Program-made: the position numbers and the translations under genes
Assembly: GCA_016933025.1 (NCBI GenBank)
Contig: JAFGBT010000014.1
Coordinates: 62,001-126,000 of the forward strand
Length of the DNA stretch: 64,000 bases
Direction of reading: 5' to 3'
Source: Spirochaetota bacterium
GTDB taxonomy: Bacteria; Spirochaetota; UBA4802; UBA5550
Notes under the pieces: model-generated
Told to the model about the DNA's origin: nothing
The model's database searches: none
The model's input: only the letters and a program-made list of their open reading frames with translations
Shown: positions 1-8,534 of the stretch, one piece after another
Numbering within the stretch: position 1 is the first letter of the stretch
How the letters are laid out: every line of letters starts with the position of its first letter

Positions 1-1130
1 AAGTACACGCCCTTTTTGAAGGTGTATTCATAACCCGCGTTCGCCTGGAAGAAGAGGGACGAGTCTTCATCTTTCCCGGGGACCAGGTATTTAACGGGAT
101 ACCACGGGTTGAACGCCTTGAGATACTCCTCGCCTCTCTGTATGACGATCATGCTTCCCCTGAACATACCGTCAAACAGGATGGCCGCGAAGTCAAATCC
201 GGCCATGCCGCGCCTGCTGACATATCCCCCCAGGACGGCAACGTCCGTATCCTCTATCGAGGTCTTCACGCGCATTACATAATTGCAGTCCTGCATGTTG
301 AAGTGCTGGATCTTGTTATTGCTCTTTTTCATATCGTAGACGACCGTGATTTCCGTCTTGTCGTCAGGATAGAAATCGAGTCGTATCGCGTCGGTCCCTT
401 TCTGCTCATCGCCCCCCTCTACGAAGGTGGGGGAGACAGGGTTCAGGATGTCGAGCGGGTTCCATAGCTTGCCGCTGCCGAAGCGGATCTGCTGCCGCCC
501 GACGGTGGCCGAGAAATGGTCTGCGTTAACCCTGAGGTACGCGCGGTGGATTTTAGTGCGGTAATAGACCTCGTCGCTACGGTACGGCTCCCAAGCGAGG
601 TGTAGAAGGTCATTGTACTGCATCGGTCTCCAGTAGCTCTTAAAGTACATGCTCTTCCCGTAATTGCTCGCTATCAGCTCGTTGTCGTAATCTATTCGTA
701 TATCCAGGTTGTCCTTGTAGAGAAACTCGGGCGACAGCCGCAGCCTGGTGAGATTTGCCGAAAGATTTTTATGCGACGTGACGAGAGGGTTCTGGTTCAC
801 GAAATTATCGGTCCGGTGAAAGGTGTAGAGGTTCTTGGCCTGTCCCTTGAACTTGAAGCGGGCGCTGCCTGGTTCGGAAATTTCATCCTCTTCCTTCGCG
901 ATAATCGGCAGGTCTTCCTTATCCTCCGTTACGTCTGTGTCGTTAGACCCCTCCTCTGTTTCCGGGACGGCTTCGGCGCCTCCTCCTTCTTCAACATTGA
1001 TGACTTCAACGGCGTTATCGGGCGTCTCTTTTTTTTCAGCGGTCCGCGCATTGGCCGGCCCAAACGGCAGGGTGACCGTAAGAAGTAGAATGAGGGCCAC
1101 ACGGCCGATATTGATTATATTGATGCACAT
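1..1130 (-). CDS. Outer membrane beta-barrel protein, C-terminally cut by the window edge
   Basis: The frame is open from an ATG at 1130 down to base 1, giving 376 codons without a stop. The N-terminus has a hydrophobic signal-like segment (about residues 8-28, ending PANA), then an acidic linker rich in Glu and Asp (about 30-85), then alternating aromatic/polar strands typical of a barrel. The motif GRQQIRFGSGKLWNPLDILN resembles the strand-turn found in DUF1302-like and related barrels encoded beside export systems. An SD-like GGGAG lies about 10 bases before the ATG. It is the last visible gene of the tetR-lolA-permease-ATPase operon, 35 bases after the ATPase, so it is inferred to be the outer-membrane part of that system. 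The family name is not certain. Confidence 0.7.
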   Translation of the reverse strand, partial: MCINIINIGRVALILLLTVTLPFGPANARTAEKKETPDNAVEVINVEEGGGAEAVPETEEGSNDTDVTEDKEDLPIIAKEEDEISEPGSARFKFKGQAKNLYTFHRTDNFVNQNPLVTSHKNLSANLTRLRLSPEFLYKDNLDIRIDYDNELIASNYGKSMYFKSYWRPMQYNDLLHLAWEPYRSDEVYYRTKIHRAYLRVNADHFSATVGRQQIRFGSGKLWNPLDILNPVSPTFVEGGDEQKGTDAIRLDFYPDDKTEITVVYDMKKSNNKIQHFNMQDCNYVMRVKTSIEDTDVAVLGGYVSRRGMAGFDFAAILFDGMFRGSMIVIQRGEEYLKAFNPWYPVKYLVPGKDEDSSLFFQANAGYEYTFKKGVY

Positions 1131-1165
1131 GCTTGCTGTTCTCCCGTTCAAATCGGTGATTACGT

Positions 1166-1906
1166 TTATTTTTTTGACTTCCGGGAACCTGATTTTTTTC
1201 TCTCTCCGCTCTCCCTGGAGCTTTTTTTTCTTTCATCTGATATTATTGAGCCGTCCGTCAGCCTGATGAGCCGCTCGGCATAGTCCATTACCATTCTGTC
1301 GTGCGTGGAGAAGAGGAAGGTGATGTTCTTCCGGTGGTTCAGGTCATGCATCAGATCGAGAAGCCCCGACCCGGTCTTCTGGTCAAGGTTGGCCGTCGGC
1401 TCGTCCGCGAGCACCAATTCCGGCTCCGACACGATAGCGCGCGCCACGGCCACCCGCTGCTGCTGGCCGCCCGACAGCTCCTTGGGCCGCCGGTTGATCT
1501 CCTTGGCTAGGCCGACCTCTTTGAGTATCTCCGTTGATCTCCTGCGCCGCTCCGCCTTGTCCACGCCCTGGAGGAGGAGAATGTACTCAACATTTTCCAG
1601 CGCCGTGAGGACCGGGATCAGGTTATACGCCTGGAAGATGAACCCGATATTGTGGAGCCGCATGTCAGAGAGCTCCCTGGCCGACATATTGTTCAGCTCC
1701 TTCCCGGCGACTGTGAGGTTGCCGGCGGTCGGCTGGTCGAGCCCGCCGATCAGGTTCAGCAGGGTCGTCTTGCCGGAACCGGACGGGCCGGCTATTGCGG
1801 TGAATTCTCCCCGCTCAACAGTGAGATCGACGCCGCGAAGGGCTTGGACTTCAAGACCCTCACCGTCGTAATTTTTTACCAGGTTATTGATGCTAATGAT
1901 TGCCAT
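1166..1906 (-). CDS. ABC transporter ATP-binding protein, LolD/MacB type
   Basis: This is a 246-residue ATPase of the LolD/MacB/FtsE class that powers FtsX-family permeases. Walker A is GPSGSGKTT (40-48), the Q-loop is Q92, the signature is LSGGQQQR (144-151), Walker B is LVLADEP (164-170) and the switch His is H202. A strong SD (GAGGAGG) precedes the ATG at 1906. It follows two FtsX-type permease genes by 12 bases and is their obvious motor. The last 20 or so residues are an unusual Ser/Lys/Arg-rich tail absent from standard LolD; what it binds is unknown. A second permease pair upstream (5947-8472) has no ATPase of its own nearby and may share this one (inference). Confidence 0.93.
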   Translation of the reverse strand: MAIISINNLVKNYDGEGLEVQALRGVDLTVERGEFTAIAGPSGSGKTTLLNLIGGLDQPTAGNLTVAGKELNNMSARELSDMRLHNIGFIFQAYNLIPVLTALENVEYILLLQGVDKAERRRRSTEILKEVGLAKEINRRPKELSGGQQQRVAVARAIVSEPELVLADEPTANLDQKTGSGLLDLMHDLNHRKNITFLFSTHDRMVMDYAERLIRLTDGSIISDERKKSSRESGERKKSGSRKSKK

Positions 1907-1918
1907 GGTACGTCCTCC

Positions 1919-3154
1919 TCAAATGTAGTGAAGCGCTTCGAGCGGTTTTATGCGGGCCGCCTTGAACGCCGGATAGATTGCTGCGATTATAGTCGTACAC
2001 TCGACGACCAGCAGGGTAACGAGTATATCTTTTGCGTACACGAAAGGATAGACGATGCTGCCCGCTCCCCATTGCCGCATCGCGTCCATAAATATTGAGA
2101 AATCGATGCCGGTGAAGGATAAGACGGCAATCAGCCCGACGCCGAACAAAATTCCTGATGCAAGACCGACGATGCCGAGATTGAGCGCTTCAAACATGAT
2201 GATGAAAAAAACCTGCGACGGCCTGGTCCCTATGGATTTCATCACCCCGATTTCATGGAAGCGCTCCATGATTGACATGATGAGAGTGTTCGCGATCGAA
2301 AAGACAACGGTTATGAAAAAAATCGCGTAATACACGTAGAGCATCTTATCAATCAGGCCGATGGCGCTTACCAGGTTCGGCGCCATGTCTTTCCATGTCA
2401 TGACTTCCAGGGCGGCGTTTCTGATGTTTTTGATGAGACGCGTCTTCACGTCATCAACGATCTCCTTGTCGGTTGCAATCACCATGATCTCAGATATGTT
2501 GTCGCCGAGGCCGGTTATCGTCTGGAGGCGCGTAATGCCCATGTAGACCACCGAGTTGTCGTATTCCTGCACGGGAGTCTGGAAAAATCCTTTGACCGTG
2601 AGTCCGACGCCGGCCATTTCATTTTTGCTGTCCTGGATGATGAGGACGATTTTATCCCCCACGTAGACATCGAGTTTTTCGGCGAGCGATTTCGACATGA
2701 GTATCTCCATCGCGTTCGGGTCGCTGAGAAATGTGCCACCCTCGTCAGGAAGCGTATATTCGTTTATCTTTGAGGCCTTTTTTTCCTTTTCAGGATATAC
2801 GCCGAACACGATCACCCCGCGTGAGGCCTCGCTCGTCCTGATCATGGCGAACGTCTTGACGCGTGGTGCCGTTGCCACTACATCCTTGTCTTTCCTCAAT
2901 ACCTCCTCGATGCGCGGGTCCGGGAGGAAATTCGTTTCAAGCTTCATGTTCTCAAAATAGCCGTTTTTGTGTATGGCGATATGGCCGAGCTTGGTGCTGA
3001 TGCTGTTGTCGAGCATCTGGGCGATCAGGCCATTCATGAGGCCGAGGGCGAACAGCATCATCAGGACGCCGAGGGTGATGGAAACGATCACCACCAGTGA
3101 GCGGCGCTTCTGGCGCCAGAGGTTCCTCCACCCGAGTAAGATAAAGGTTTTCAT
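1919..3154 (-). CDS. FtsX-family ABC transporter permease (LolE/MacB-like), first pair
   Basis: This 411-residue inner-membrane permease has the LolC/E-MacB layout: a basic WRNLWRQKRRS start, one N-terminal membrane helix (about 18-42), a periplasmic MacB_PCD-type domain (about 45-265), and an FtsX domain with three C-terminal helices (about 270-295, 325-350, 375-400). It ends KAARIKPLEALHYI, a tail shared with the paralogue at 5947-7218 (KAARIKPLDALNYL). An SD (GGAGGAG) precedes the ATG. It pairs with the permease at 3171-4427 and the ATPase at 1166-1906. In this class the complex moves lipoproteins or hydrophobic compounds out of the inner membrane; the substrate here is unknown. Confidence 0.9.
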   Translation of the reverse strand: MKTFILLGWRNLWRQKRRSLVVIVSITLGVLMMLFALGLMNGLIAQMLDNSISTKLGHIAIHKNGYFENMKLETNFLPDPRIEEVLRKDKDVVATAPRVKTFAMIRTSEASRGVIVFGVYPEKEKKASKINEYTLPDEGGTFLSDPNAMEILMSKSLAEKLDVYVGDKIVLIIQDSKNEMAGVGLTVKGFFQTPVQEYDNSVVYMGITRLQTITGLGDNISEIMVIATDKEIVDDVKTRLIKNIRNAALEVMTWKDMAPNLVSAIGLIDKMLYVYYAIFFITVVFSIANTLIMSIMERFHEIGVMKSIGTRPSQVFFIIMFEALNLGIVGLASGILFGVGLIAVLSFTGIDFSIFMDAMRQWGAGSIVYPFVYAKDILVTLLVVECTTIIAAIYPAFKAARIKPLEALHYI

Positions 3155-3170
3155 CGCGTCTCCTCCTGTT

Positions 3171-4427
3171 TTATAACTGCCGAATCGCCTTAAGCGGATT
3201 CAGCTTCGCGGCACGGCGGGCCGGCGCTATTGAAAAGAGAACTCCGGCCAGGAACGTGAAAAACGCCGTCACGGAGACGTTATTCAACGTCAATTTTGCA
3301 GGGAACACCGTGGTTACCTGGGCGAATACTTCCATCTCCTTCTGGTATTCGGAAAAGTCGAAGGGATGGAGAAAAAAGTAATAGCTTATGCCCGAGCCGA
3401 TCAGGATCCCAAGGAGTACCCCGAGAAGGGATATATAGACGGATTCCATCATGACCATGATGACGATTTGCGACGGCTTCGTACCGATGGACATCATGAT
3501 GCCGAGTTCCCTCGTCCGCTCGAATACGGACATCTGTATGGTGTTGAGAACCCCGAAAGCGGTTATAAGGATCAATATAAAATAAAATATGTATCCGAAT
3601 AATTTATCCATAACGATAGCCTGTATGAGCTCCGGGATAAGCTCGTCCCATCCCATGATCTCGAGGCCCTTTGATTCCGGGAGCCCCCGCAGCTGGTCGC
3701 GAACTGTTTCCATGTCGGACGTGTGCTTGAGGCTGACCGCGATTGAGCTTACGTAATCGCCCATGGTAAAGGTCTCTATTGCCTGGGCAATCGGCATGAG
3801 GACCATGGCCTGATCATACCGGGGATTTCTGGTCCTGAAAATTCCCGCGATCTCTACATTGGCCGCGGCGAATGAGCCGTCAAATCCCTGTGATATCATG
3901 GACACGGTATCGCCGGTTGTCACATTCAGGTTTTTTGCCAGGGTTGCGCCCATGATGATTTTTTTTCTGTCGTCTGGGGTAAGATAACGGCCACCAGGCT
4001 GTACCGTCGTGTGCAGATTGCTGATTTTTTGTTCCTGGACCGGGTCGACCGCCTGGATAAGGACTACGAATGTGTTGTTTCCGTGGGATATCAGCCCGCC
4101 GGCATGTATTCGTTTGCTTGTTGCCAGGACGGCCGGACTTTTCTGGAGAAAAGAAATGATAGATGGATATTCATCAGGAGCGAAGGCGTAGTCAATACTC
4201 ATGTTTTCCTGGAAACCCTTCTCGTGAATCTGGATATGGGAGGTATTGGCAGCGATGGAATCGTCGATCATCTTTTCATAGCTGCCATCCTGAGTGGCCC
4301 TGAAGAAAATAATCATGGCACATCCGACCATAATGGTGAGGAGCGTGAGGATGGTGCGGCGCTTGTTTTTCCATACGTTGCGCCACGCCAGCATGGCTTC
4401 GATGGAATGCTTCTTCATCAGCTTCAT
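3171..4427 (-). CDS. FtsX-family ABC transporter permease (LolC/MacB-like), first pair
   Basis: A 418-residue permease with an N-terminal helix (about 25-43) after the signature LAWRNVWKNKRRT, a periplasmic core domain, and a three-helix FtsX domain containing the motif ERTRELGIMMSIGTKPSQI. The C-terminus is PARRAAKLNPLKAIRQL. SD AAGGAG precedes the ATG at 4427. It starts 5 bases after the lolA-like gene and is followed 16 bases later by the partner permease, so the two are probably translated together as a heterodimer. It is clearly paralogous to 7225-8472 (same WRNVWKNKRRT and LNTIQMSV blocks), which implies that the permease pair was duplicated. Confidence 0.9.
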   Translation of the reverse strand: MKLMKKHSIEAMLAWRNVWKNKRRTILTLLTIMVGCAMIIFFRATQDGSYEKMIDDSIAANTSHIQIHEKGFQENMSIDYAFAPDEYPSIISFLQKSPAVLATSKRIHAGGLISHGNNTFVVLIQAVDPVQEQKISNLHTTVQPGGRYLTPDDRKKIIMGATLAKNLNVTTGDTVSMISQGFDGSFAAANVEIAGIFRTRNPRYDQAMVLMPIAQAIETFTMGDYVSSIAVSLKHTSDMETVRDQLRGLPESKGLEIMGWDELIPELIQAIVMDKLFGYIFYFILILITAFGVLNTIQMSVFERTRELGIMMSIGTKPSQIVIMVMMESVYISLLGVLLGILIGSGISYYFFLHPFDFSEYQKEMEVFAQVTTVFPAKLTLNNVSVTAFFTFLAGVLFSIAPARRAAKLNPLKAIRQL

Positions 4428-4432
4428 GACCG

Positions 4433-5227
4433 CTATCTCCTTTTAAGGTTCTGAAGTGAAAACATTCTGTTCGGGATCTTTACGTTGAACCTGACGTCCT
4501 TTATTTCCATCAGGGTGTATTCATCGGTCGGCTGCTGACCTTCCCTCTTTTTTTTCATGGTGACCATCTTGAGCGTGGTCGGTATGAGCCTGCCGCTCAT
4601 TGTCTTGAAATTGCCGCAGGTAAGAAGTTTCTTCAGCTTGCCGTGCTGATCGTAGAACTCCTGCCTCACCGGGAGGCAGTCCGAGGCGCGGGCGTAGTAT
4701 ATCATTTTTCCCCAGACTACGGCGGCATCGGGCTTCGGAGTCATGTTGATTGCGTAGCATTCGTATCCATCAATAGTTTTTTTACCCTCGAGGGTATGCG
4801 TGTAGTCGTCGATTATGCTTGATTCCTTGACAATGTCGTCGTTGGTGAAGTCGGAGCCCATCCAGGACTGGAGCATCATGGAAGGATGTATCTTCATCTC
4901 CTTGCCGATGTCCGGATTGTAGTGCCACATGAGCTTCTCGCTCTTGATCATGAGGAACCGGTTGCCGGCGTCCTTTTTCGGCGACAGTATCTCGGCGAAG
5001 GATTTTTTAGCGATCCTGTTGTCCCAGCTCTTTATCTTCATGGTCCGCGTCCAGCGCCGGGTCTTGATCGTCATCTCGACCAGGGAAACCATGGAGTCGC
5101 CGCGGATGGCGTTTTCCGCCCTGTCGATAATCTCTTTCGCGGTCAGGGCGAGCAGGCGCTCCGGGATAGCTATAATGCAGATAAACGCCGAAGCGATAAT
5201 GATCGCGGTCAGTTGTTTTTTTCTCAT
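4433..5227 (-). CDS. Outer-membrane lipoprotein-sorting protein (LolA-like)
   Basis: A 264-residue exported protein with a basic/hydrophobic signal peptide (about residues 3-28) followed by AKEIIDRAENAIRGDSMVSLVEMTI, the start typical of the LolA-like outer membrane lipoprotein-sorting family found beside RND and FtsX exporters. Strand-rich blocks such as GNRFLMIKSEKLMWHYNPDIG and the KMIYYARASDCLPVRQEFYD region match the single-domain fold of that family. The longest frame starts at TTG 5233, but ATG 5227 has a well-placed SD (GGAGG, spacing 7) and is preferred. It sits between tetR and the permeases, so it is inferred to be a periplasmic carrier for whatever the ABC complex releases. Confidence 0.85.
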   Translation of the reverse strand: MRKKQLTAIIIASAFICIIAIPERLLALTAKEIIDRAENAIRGDSMVSLVEMTIKTRRWTRTMKIKSWDNRIAKKSFAEILSPKKDAGNRFLMIKSEKLMWHYNPDIGKEMKIHPSMMLQSWMGSDFTNDDIVKESSIIDDYTHTLEGKKTIDGYECYAINMTPKPDAAVVWGKMIYYARASDCLPVRQEFYDQHGKLKKLLTCGNFKTMSGRLIPTTLKMVTMKKKREGQQPTDEYTLMEIKDVRFNVKIPNRMFSLQNLKRR

Positions 5228-5229
5228 AC

Positions 5230-5832
5230 TCAAGCCTCCATTGTTTTATCGCATTCATTGAAACCGAAAAAGAAAAAGTTAATAAGTTCCTGATACCTTT
5301 CGTGAGGGTTCGGGATCATGGTTTTCAGCTTCTCGTCGTTCATCATTTGCCCGAAATGCTCTATGAGATAGATATAGAACTCTGGTGGAACGGATTTACG
5401 GAACAGCCCCTCTTTCTGCGCCTCTGAAAAGAAGTCCATCACCAGCTCCAGACTTTTACGGGATGCCTGATCAAAAAAATGCTTCAGGTTCTCGTTGGAG
5501 CCCATGATCTCTTCAATAAATTCATGGCTGTAGTTATGGGTTAACGAGAGATTCAACTGGATGAACTTCGCGATCTTTTCCATGAACGGTATCGTTTCAT
5601 CCCTGATCTCGAGAAACTCCTTGATGCCCTGATCGACCCAGTCCTCCAGTATTTTCATGACCAGTTCATCTTTATTATGGAAGTACTTGTAAAATGTGAC
5701 CTTGCTCACATTGGATTTTTCGCATATTTCTTCTACTGTGACCCTTTTTATGCCGTACTTGAAAACTAAATTACGGCCTGTATTTAACAGATCCAGGTAT
5801 TTTTTATTTTCCTGTTGTACTTCACTGTTCAT
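5230..5832 (-). CDS. TetR/AcrR-family transcriptional regulator
   Basis: A 200-residue regulator with an N-terminal helix-turn-helix (residues about 31-52, VEEICEKSNVSKVTFYKYF) and a C-terminal ligand-binding helical domain. It is the first gene of the operon tetR-lolA-permease-permease-ATPase-barrel, and its end overlaps the start region of the lolA-like gene. A good sigma-70 promoter with two palindromes lies directly upstream (5865-5919), consistent with autoregulation of the whole export operon. No clear SD is visible before the ATG. The ligand is unknown; by analogy with other TetR-controlled exporters it may be a lipid or toxic hydrophobic compound (inference). Confidence 0.9.
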   Translation of the reverse strand: MNSEVQQENKKYLDLLNTGRNLVFKYGIKRVTVEEICEKSNVSKVTFYKYFHNKDELVMKILEDWVDQGIKEFLEIRDETIPFMEKIAKFIQLNLSLTHNYSHEFIEEIMGSNENLKHFFDQASRKSLELVMDFFSEAQKEGLFRKSVPPEFYIYLIEHFGQMMNDEKLKTMIPNPHERYQELINFFFFGFNECDKTMEA

Positions 5833-5864
5833 AAATTAACTTTTGTTCTATAAAAAATACATAT

Positions 5865-5907
5865 TTCGTATATATTTACGAATATAGTAAAATATAACGA
5901 TTATCGT
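5865..5907. promoter_or_regulatory. Two palindromic candidate TetR operators
   Basis: TTCGTA-TATATT-TACGAA (5865-5882) is a perfect 6-base inverted repeat near the expected transcript start. ACGATTATCGT (5897-5907) is a perfect 11-base palindrome inside the promoter spacer. Both carry related ACGA/TCGT half-sites. Their position over the promoter fits repression by the adjacent TetR protein (inference). Confidence 0.5.
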
Positions 5908-5919
5908 AAATATTGTCAA
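5891..5919 (-). promoter_or_regulatory. Sigma-70-type promoter of the tetR export operon
   Basis: Read on the minus strand, TTGACA (5919-5914) and TATATT (5896-5891) are separated by exactly 17 bases, a near-consensus promoter about 60 bases before the tetR ATG. The spacer contains a perfect palindrome (5897-5907). Confidence 0.7.
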
Positions 5920-5946
5920 TAATTGTATGTATTTTTTTCATTTTTT

Positions 5947-7218
5947 TTAGAGATAATTTAAAGCATCCAACGGTTTTATTCTGGCGGCTTTTACAGCCGG
6001 ATACAGGGACGCTACCACGGTCGTCATTAATACCAGACAGGTAGCTGCAATTATATCTTCCGGACGTATAAATGGATAGATCTCGCTTCCGACCCCCCAC
6101 TTGCGGGCGGATTCCAGGGCAAAGGAAAAATCGATCCCGGTATATCCGGCAAGGTATACAAGGGGCAATCCGGCAAGGAGTCCTGCGGCAATACCTACTA
6201 TTCCGAGGTTCAGGGCCTCGAAAATAACCATGAAGAATATATAGGAGGGGCGCGTGCCGATACATTTCATTACCCCGAGTTCATGGAATCGCTCGACAAT
6301 GGACATGATAAGAGTATTCGCCACGGAAAATATCACCGTGATGAAGATTAACACAAAGTAAATGACGATCATGCTGTCCTGAAGCTGTATAAGACTTGCC
6401 AGATTCGGTGCCATGTCCTTCCAGGATAGTATTTCCAGGGAATCGGTGTTCAATCCTTTTACGATGTAGTCCCTGATCGAATCGGCCCGGTTTTTATCGT
6501 CGCTCACGATAGTTATCTCGGAGATATTGCTCCCCAGACCCGTCATGCTCTGGAGTTTTGCCATACCGATGAAGACGACAGACTTGTCGAGGCTGCCCAT
6601 CGGGGATTCAAAGATACCGGTTACCGTGAGGCCCTCGCCGATCAGGTCTTCGTTCCTGTCCTGCAGCATCAGAACCACCCGGTCGTGAAGCAACACATCA
6701 TGCTTTTCAGCCATCGTTCTGGAGATGAGTATTTCATTCGCTGATGCGTCAGACAGATATCGGCTGCCGTTTTTTTGGGAAGTATACTCATGGATACTTG
6801 ATACTCCACGCTCCAAGCGGGGATCTATGCCCACTATCATAACGCCCTGCGATGACTCGCTTGTTCTAAGCATCCCCTTGATTTTTACCCGGGGGGCATA
6901 GGCGATGATTGAGCTGTTCCCGCGTATCAATTGGTAGAGCCTATCGTCCGGGATGAAGTTGAGCGAGAGCTTCATGTTGTCCTGGAATCCTTTCCGGTGG
7001 ATCGCGACATGCCCGAGCGCGGTCCTGATTGAGTTGTCGAGCATCTGAATAATCATGCCGTTCATGAAGGAGACGGTCAGGATCATGGCGAATATGCCGA
7101 TTCCTATCGAGGTGATGACCACCAGCGACCGGCGCTTTTGCCGCCACAGGTTTCTCCAGCTAATCGCGACCAGGGGATAAAAATTCTTCAGTGACTTAAT
7201 TAGTATCATCTGTCTCAC
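5947..7218 (-). CDS. FtsX-family ABC transporter permease, second pair
   Basis: A 423-residue permease paralogous to 1919-3154: the same ISWRNLWRQKRRSLVVI start, N-terminal helix, periplasmic core and three-helix FtsX domain with ERFHELGVMKCIGTRPSYI, ending KAARIKPLDALNYL. The frame begins at GTG 7218, but ATG 7209 is equally possible; the SD is weak. It begins just after the stop of the partner permease (7225) and ends about 115 bases before the tetR start, with the tetR promoter in between. No ATPase gene lies next to this pair, so it may depend on the ATPase of the downstream operon or on one elsewhere. Confidence 0.88.
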   Translation of the reverse strand: MRQMILIKSLKNFYPLVAISWRNLWRQKRRSLVVITSIGIGIFAMILTVSFMNGMIIQMLDNSIRTALGHVAIHRKGFQDNMKLSLNFIPDDRLYQLIRGNSSIIAYAPRVKIKGMLRTSESSQGVMIVGIDPRLERGVSSIHEYTSQKNGSRYLSDASANEILISRTMAEKHDVLLHDRVVLMLQDRNEDLIGEGLTVTGIFESPMGSLDKSVVFIGMAKLQSMTGLGSNISEITIVSDDKNRADSIRDYIVKGLNTDSLEILSWKDMAPNLASLIQLQDSMIVIYFVLIFITVIFSVANTLIMSIVERFHELGVMKCIGTRPSYIFFMVIFEALNLGIVGIAAGLLAGLPLVYLAGYTGIDFSFALESARKWGVGSEIYPFIRPEDIIAATCLVLMTTVVASLYPAVKAARIKPLDALNYL

Positions 7219-7224
7219 CGTTTG

Positions 7225-8472
7225 CTAAAGTTTCCGTATCGCCTGAATGGCGTTCAAGCGGGAGGCCCTGCGCGCGGGCCCTATGGTAAAGGCGATCGAT
7301 AGCACAAGCATGATAATCGACGTGGACACGACGTTCCCGGGCGCGAGCCGCGCGGAGACCTGCGCCAGCGTGATCCCGTAGGCGCTCATCTGTTTGGAGA
7401 AGCTCGAATAGTCGATGGGGTTATAGAAAAAATAGATGCTGAGGGCAGAACCGAGGGCGGCGCCCAGAACAACCCCGAGGATGGCGATGAGAAGAGACTC
7501 GGACAGCACCATGCGGCGGATCTGTTCCGGACGGGTTCCTATGGCCAGCATGATTCCGAGTTCGCGGATCCGCTCGTATACCGACATCTGGATCGTGTTC
7601 AGTACGCCGAACGCCGACAGCATCATCATTATGAACTGGAAGATATAGGTGCCGACTTGTTTCATGTTAATGAATTCAACCATATCGGGCATGAGCTCCT
7701 CCCATCCCATGATCTCAAGCCTGGCCGATCCAAAGCGGCGGCGGAGATCTTCCCGCACGTCGTCCATATCCGTAGCGTCCTTCAGGCGGACGACGATCGA
7801 GTTGATGTAGTTCATCATGGTAAAGGTATCCATCGCCTGGGTCAGGGGCATCACGATGAGAACATTGTCGTACTCTGGATTACCTGTTCTGAAGAGGCCG
7901 GCTACCGTGAGATTTTCCGCTGCGATCGATCCGTCGAAGCCCTGGGATATCATCGAAACTGTGCCGCCGACCGTCACGTTCAGGTTTTTGGCGAGTGTCT
8001 CCCCAATGACGATATGGGTGCGGTCATCCCGTGACAGGTACCTTCCTCCCTCCAGGATGAACGTATGGAGGTCGGTCACGGAACGTTCGTTGTCTGGATC
8101 GACGGCCTCTATCATAGCCCCTTCGGTATTGTCGCGATGCGACACCAGGGCGGCGGCGTAGACCCTTCTGGAAAATGCCGCTATTCTGCTATCTGAATTC
8201 AAGGATGAAAGCAGTGCCCCGTCGGGGATGAACGCGTAGTCGATGCCCAGGTTCTCCCAAAACCCCGTTTCATGGATCTGGATGTGGCCGTTGTTGGTGG
8301 AGACCGCGTTTTCGATAATTGATCCCCATGCTCCCTTCTGCAGCGCCTTCATGAAGATGATCATGGCACATCCCATCATGATGGTCAGGAGCGTGAGCAC
8401 GGTCCTGCGTTTGTTTTTCCAGACGTTGCGCCAGGCAAGGAGCAGAACAATCGATGAAGGTATAGAGATCAC
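7225..8472 (-). CDS. FtsX-family ABC transporter permease, second pair
   Basis: A 415-residue permease paralogous to 3171-4427, with LAWRNVWKNKRRTVLTLL at the N-terminus, a periplasmic MacB-like core and the FtsX motif ERIRELGIMLAIGTRPEQI; it ends PARRASRLNAIQAIRKL. The start is GTG 8472, supported by an SD GGAG seven bases upstream. It is followed 6 bases later by its partner permease and preceded by two secreted proteins of unknown function (8535-11578). It probably forms a LolC/E-like heterodimer with 5947-7218; the substrate is unknown. Confidence 0.88.
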   Translation of the reverse strand: MISIPSSIVLLLAWRNVWKNKRRTVLTLLTIMMGCAMIIFMKALQKGAWGSIIENAVSTNNGHIQIHETGFWENLGIDYAFIPDGALLSSLNSDSRIAAFSRRVYAAALVSHRDNTEGAMIEAVDPDNERSVTDLHTFILEGGRYLSRDDRTHIVIGETLAKNLNVTVGGTVSMISQGFDGSIAAENLTVAGLFRTGNPEYDNVLIVMPLTQAMDTFTMMNYINSIVVRLKDATDMDDVREDLRRRFGSARLEIMGWEELMPDMVEFINMKQVGTYIFQFIMMMLSAFGVLNTIQMSVYERIRELGIMLAIGTRPEQIRRMVLSESLLIAILGVVLGAALGSALSIYFFYNPIDYSSFSKQMSAYGITLAQVSARLAPGNVVSTSIIMLVLSIAFTIGPARRASRLNAIQAIRKL

Positions 8473-8534
8473 GAAAGGTCTCCTTATTACTGATTTTTAG
8501 GGCTGTCGGCATGATCATGCCAGCAGAAAAACAG

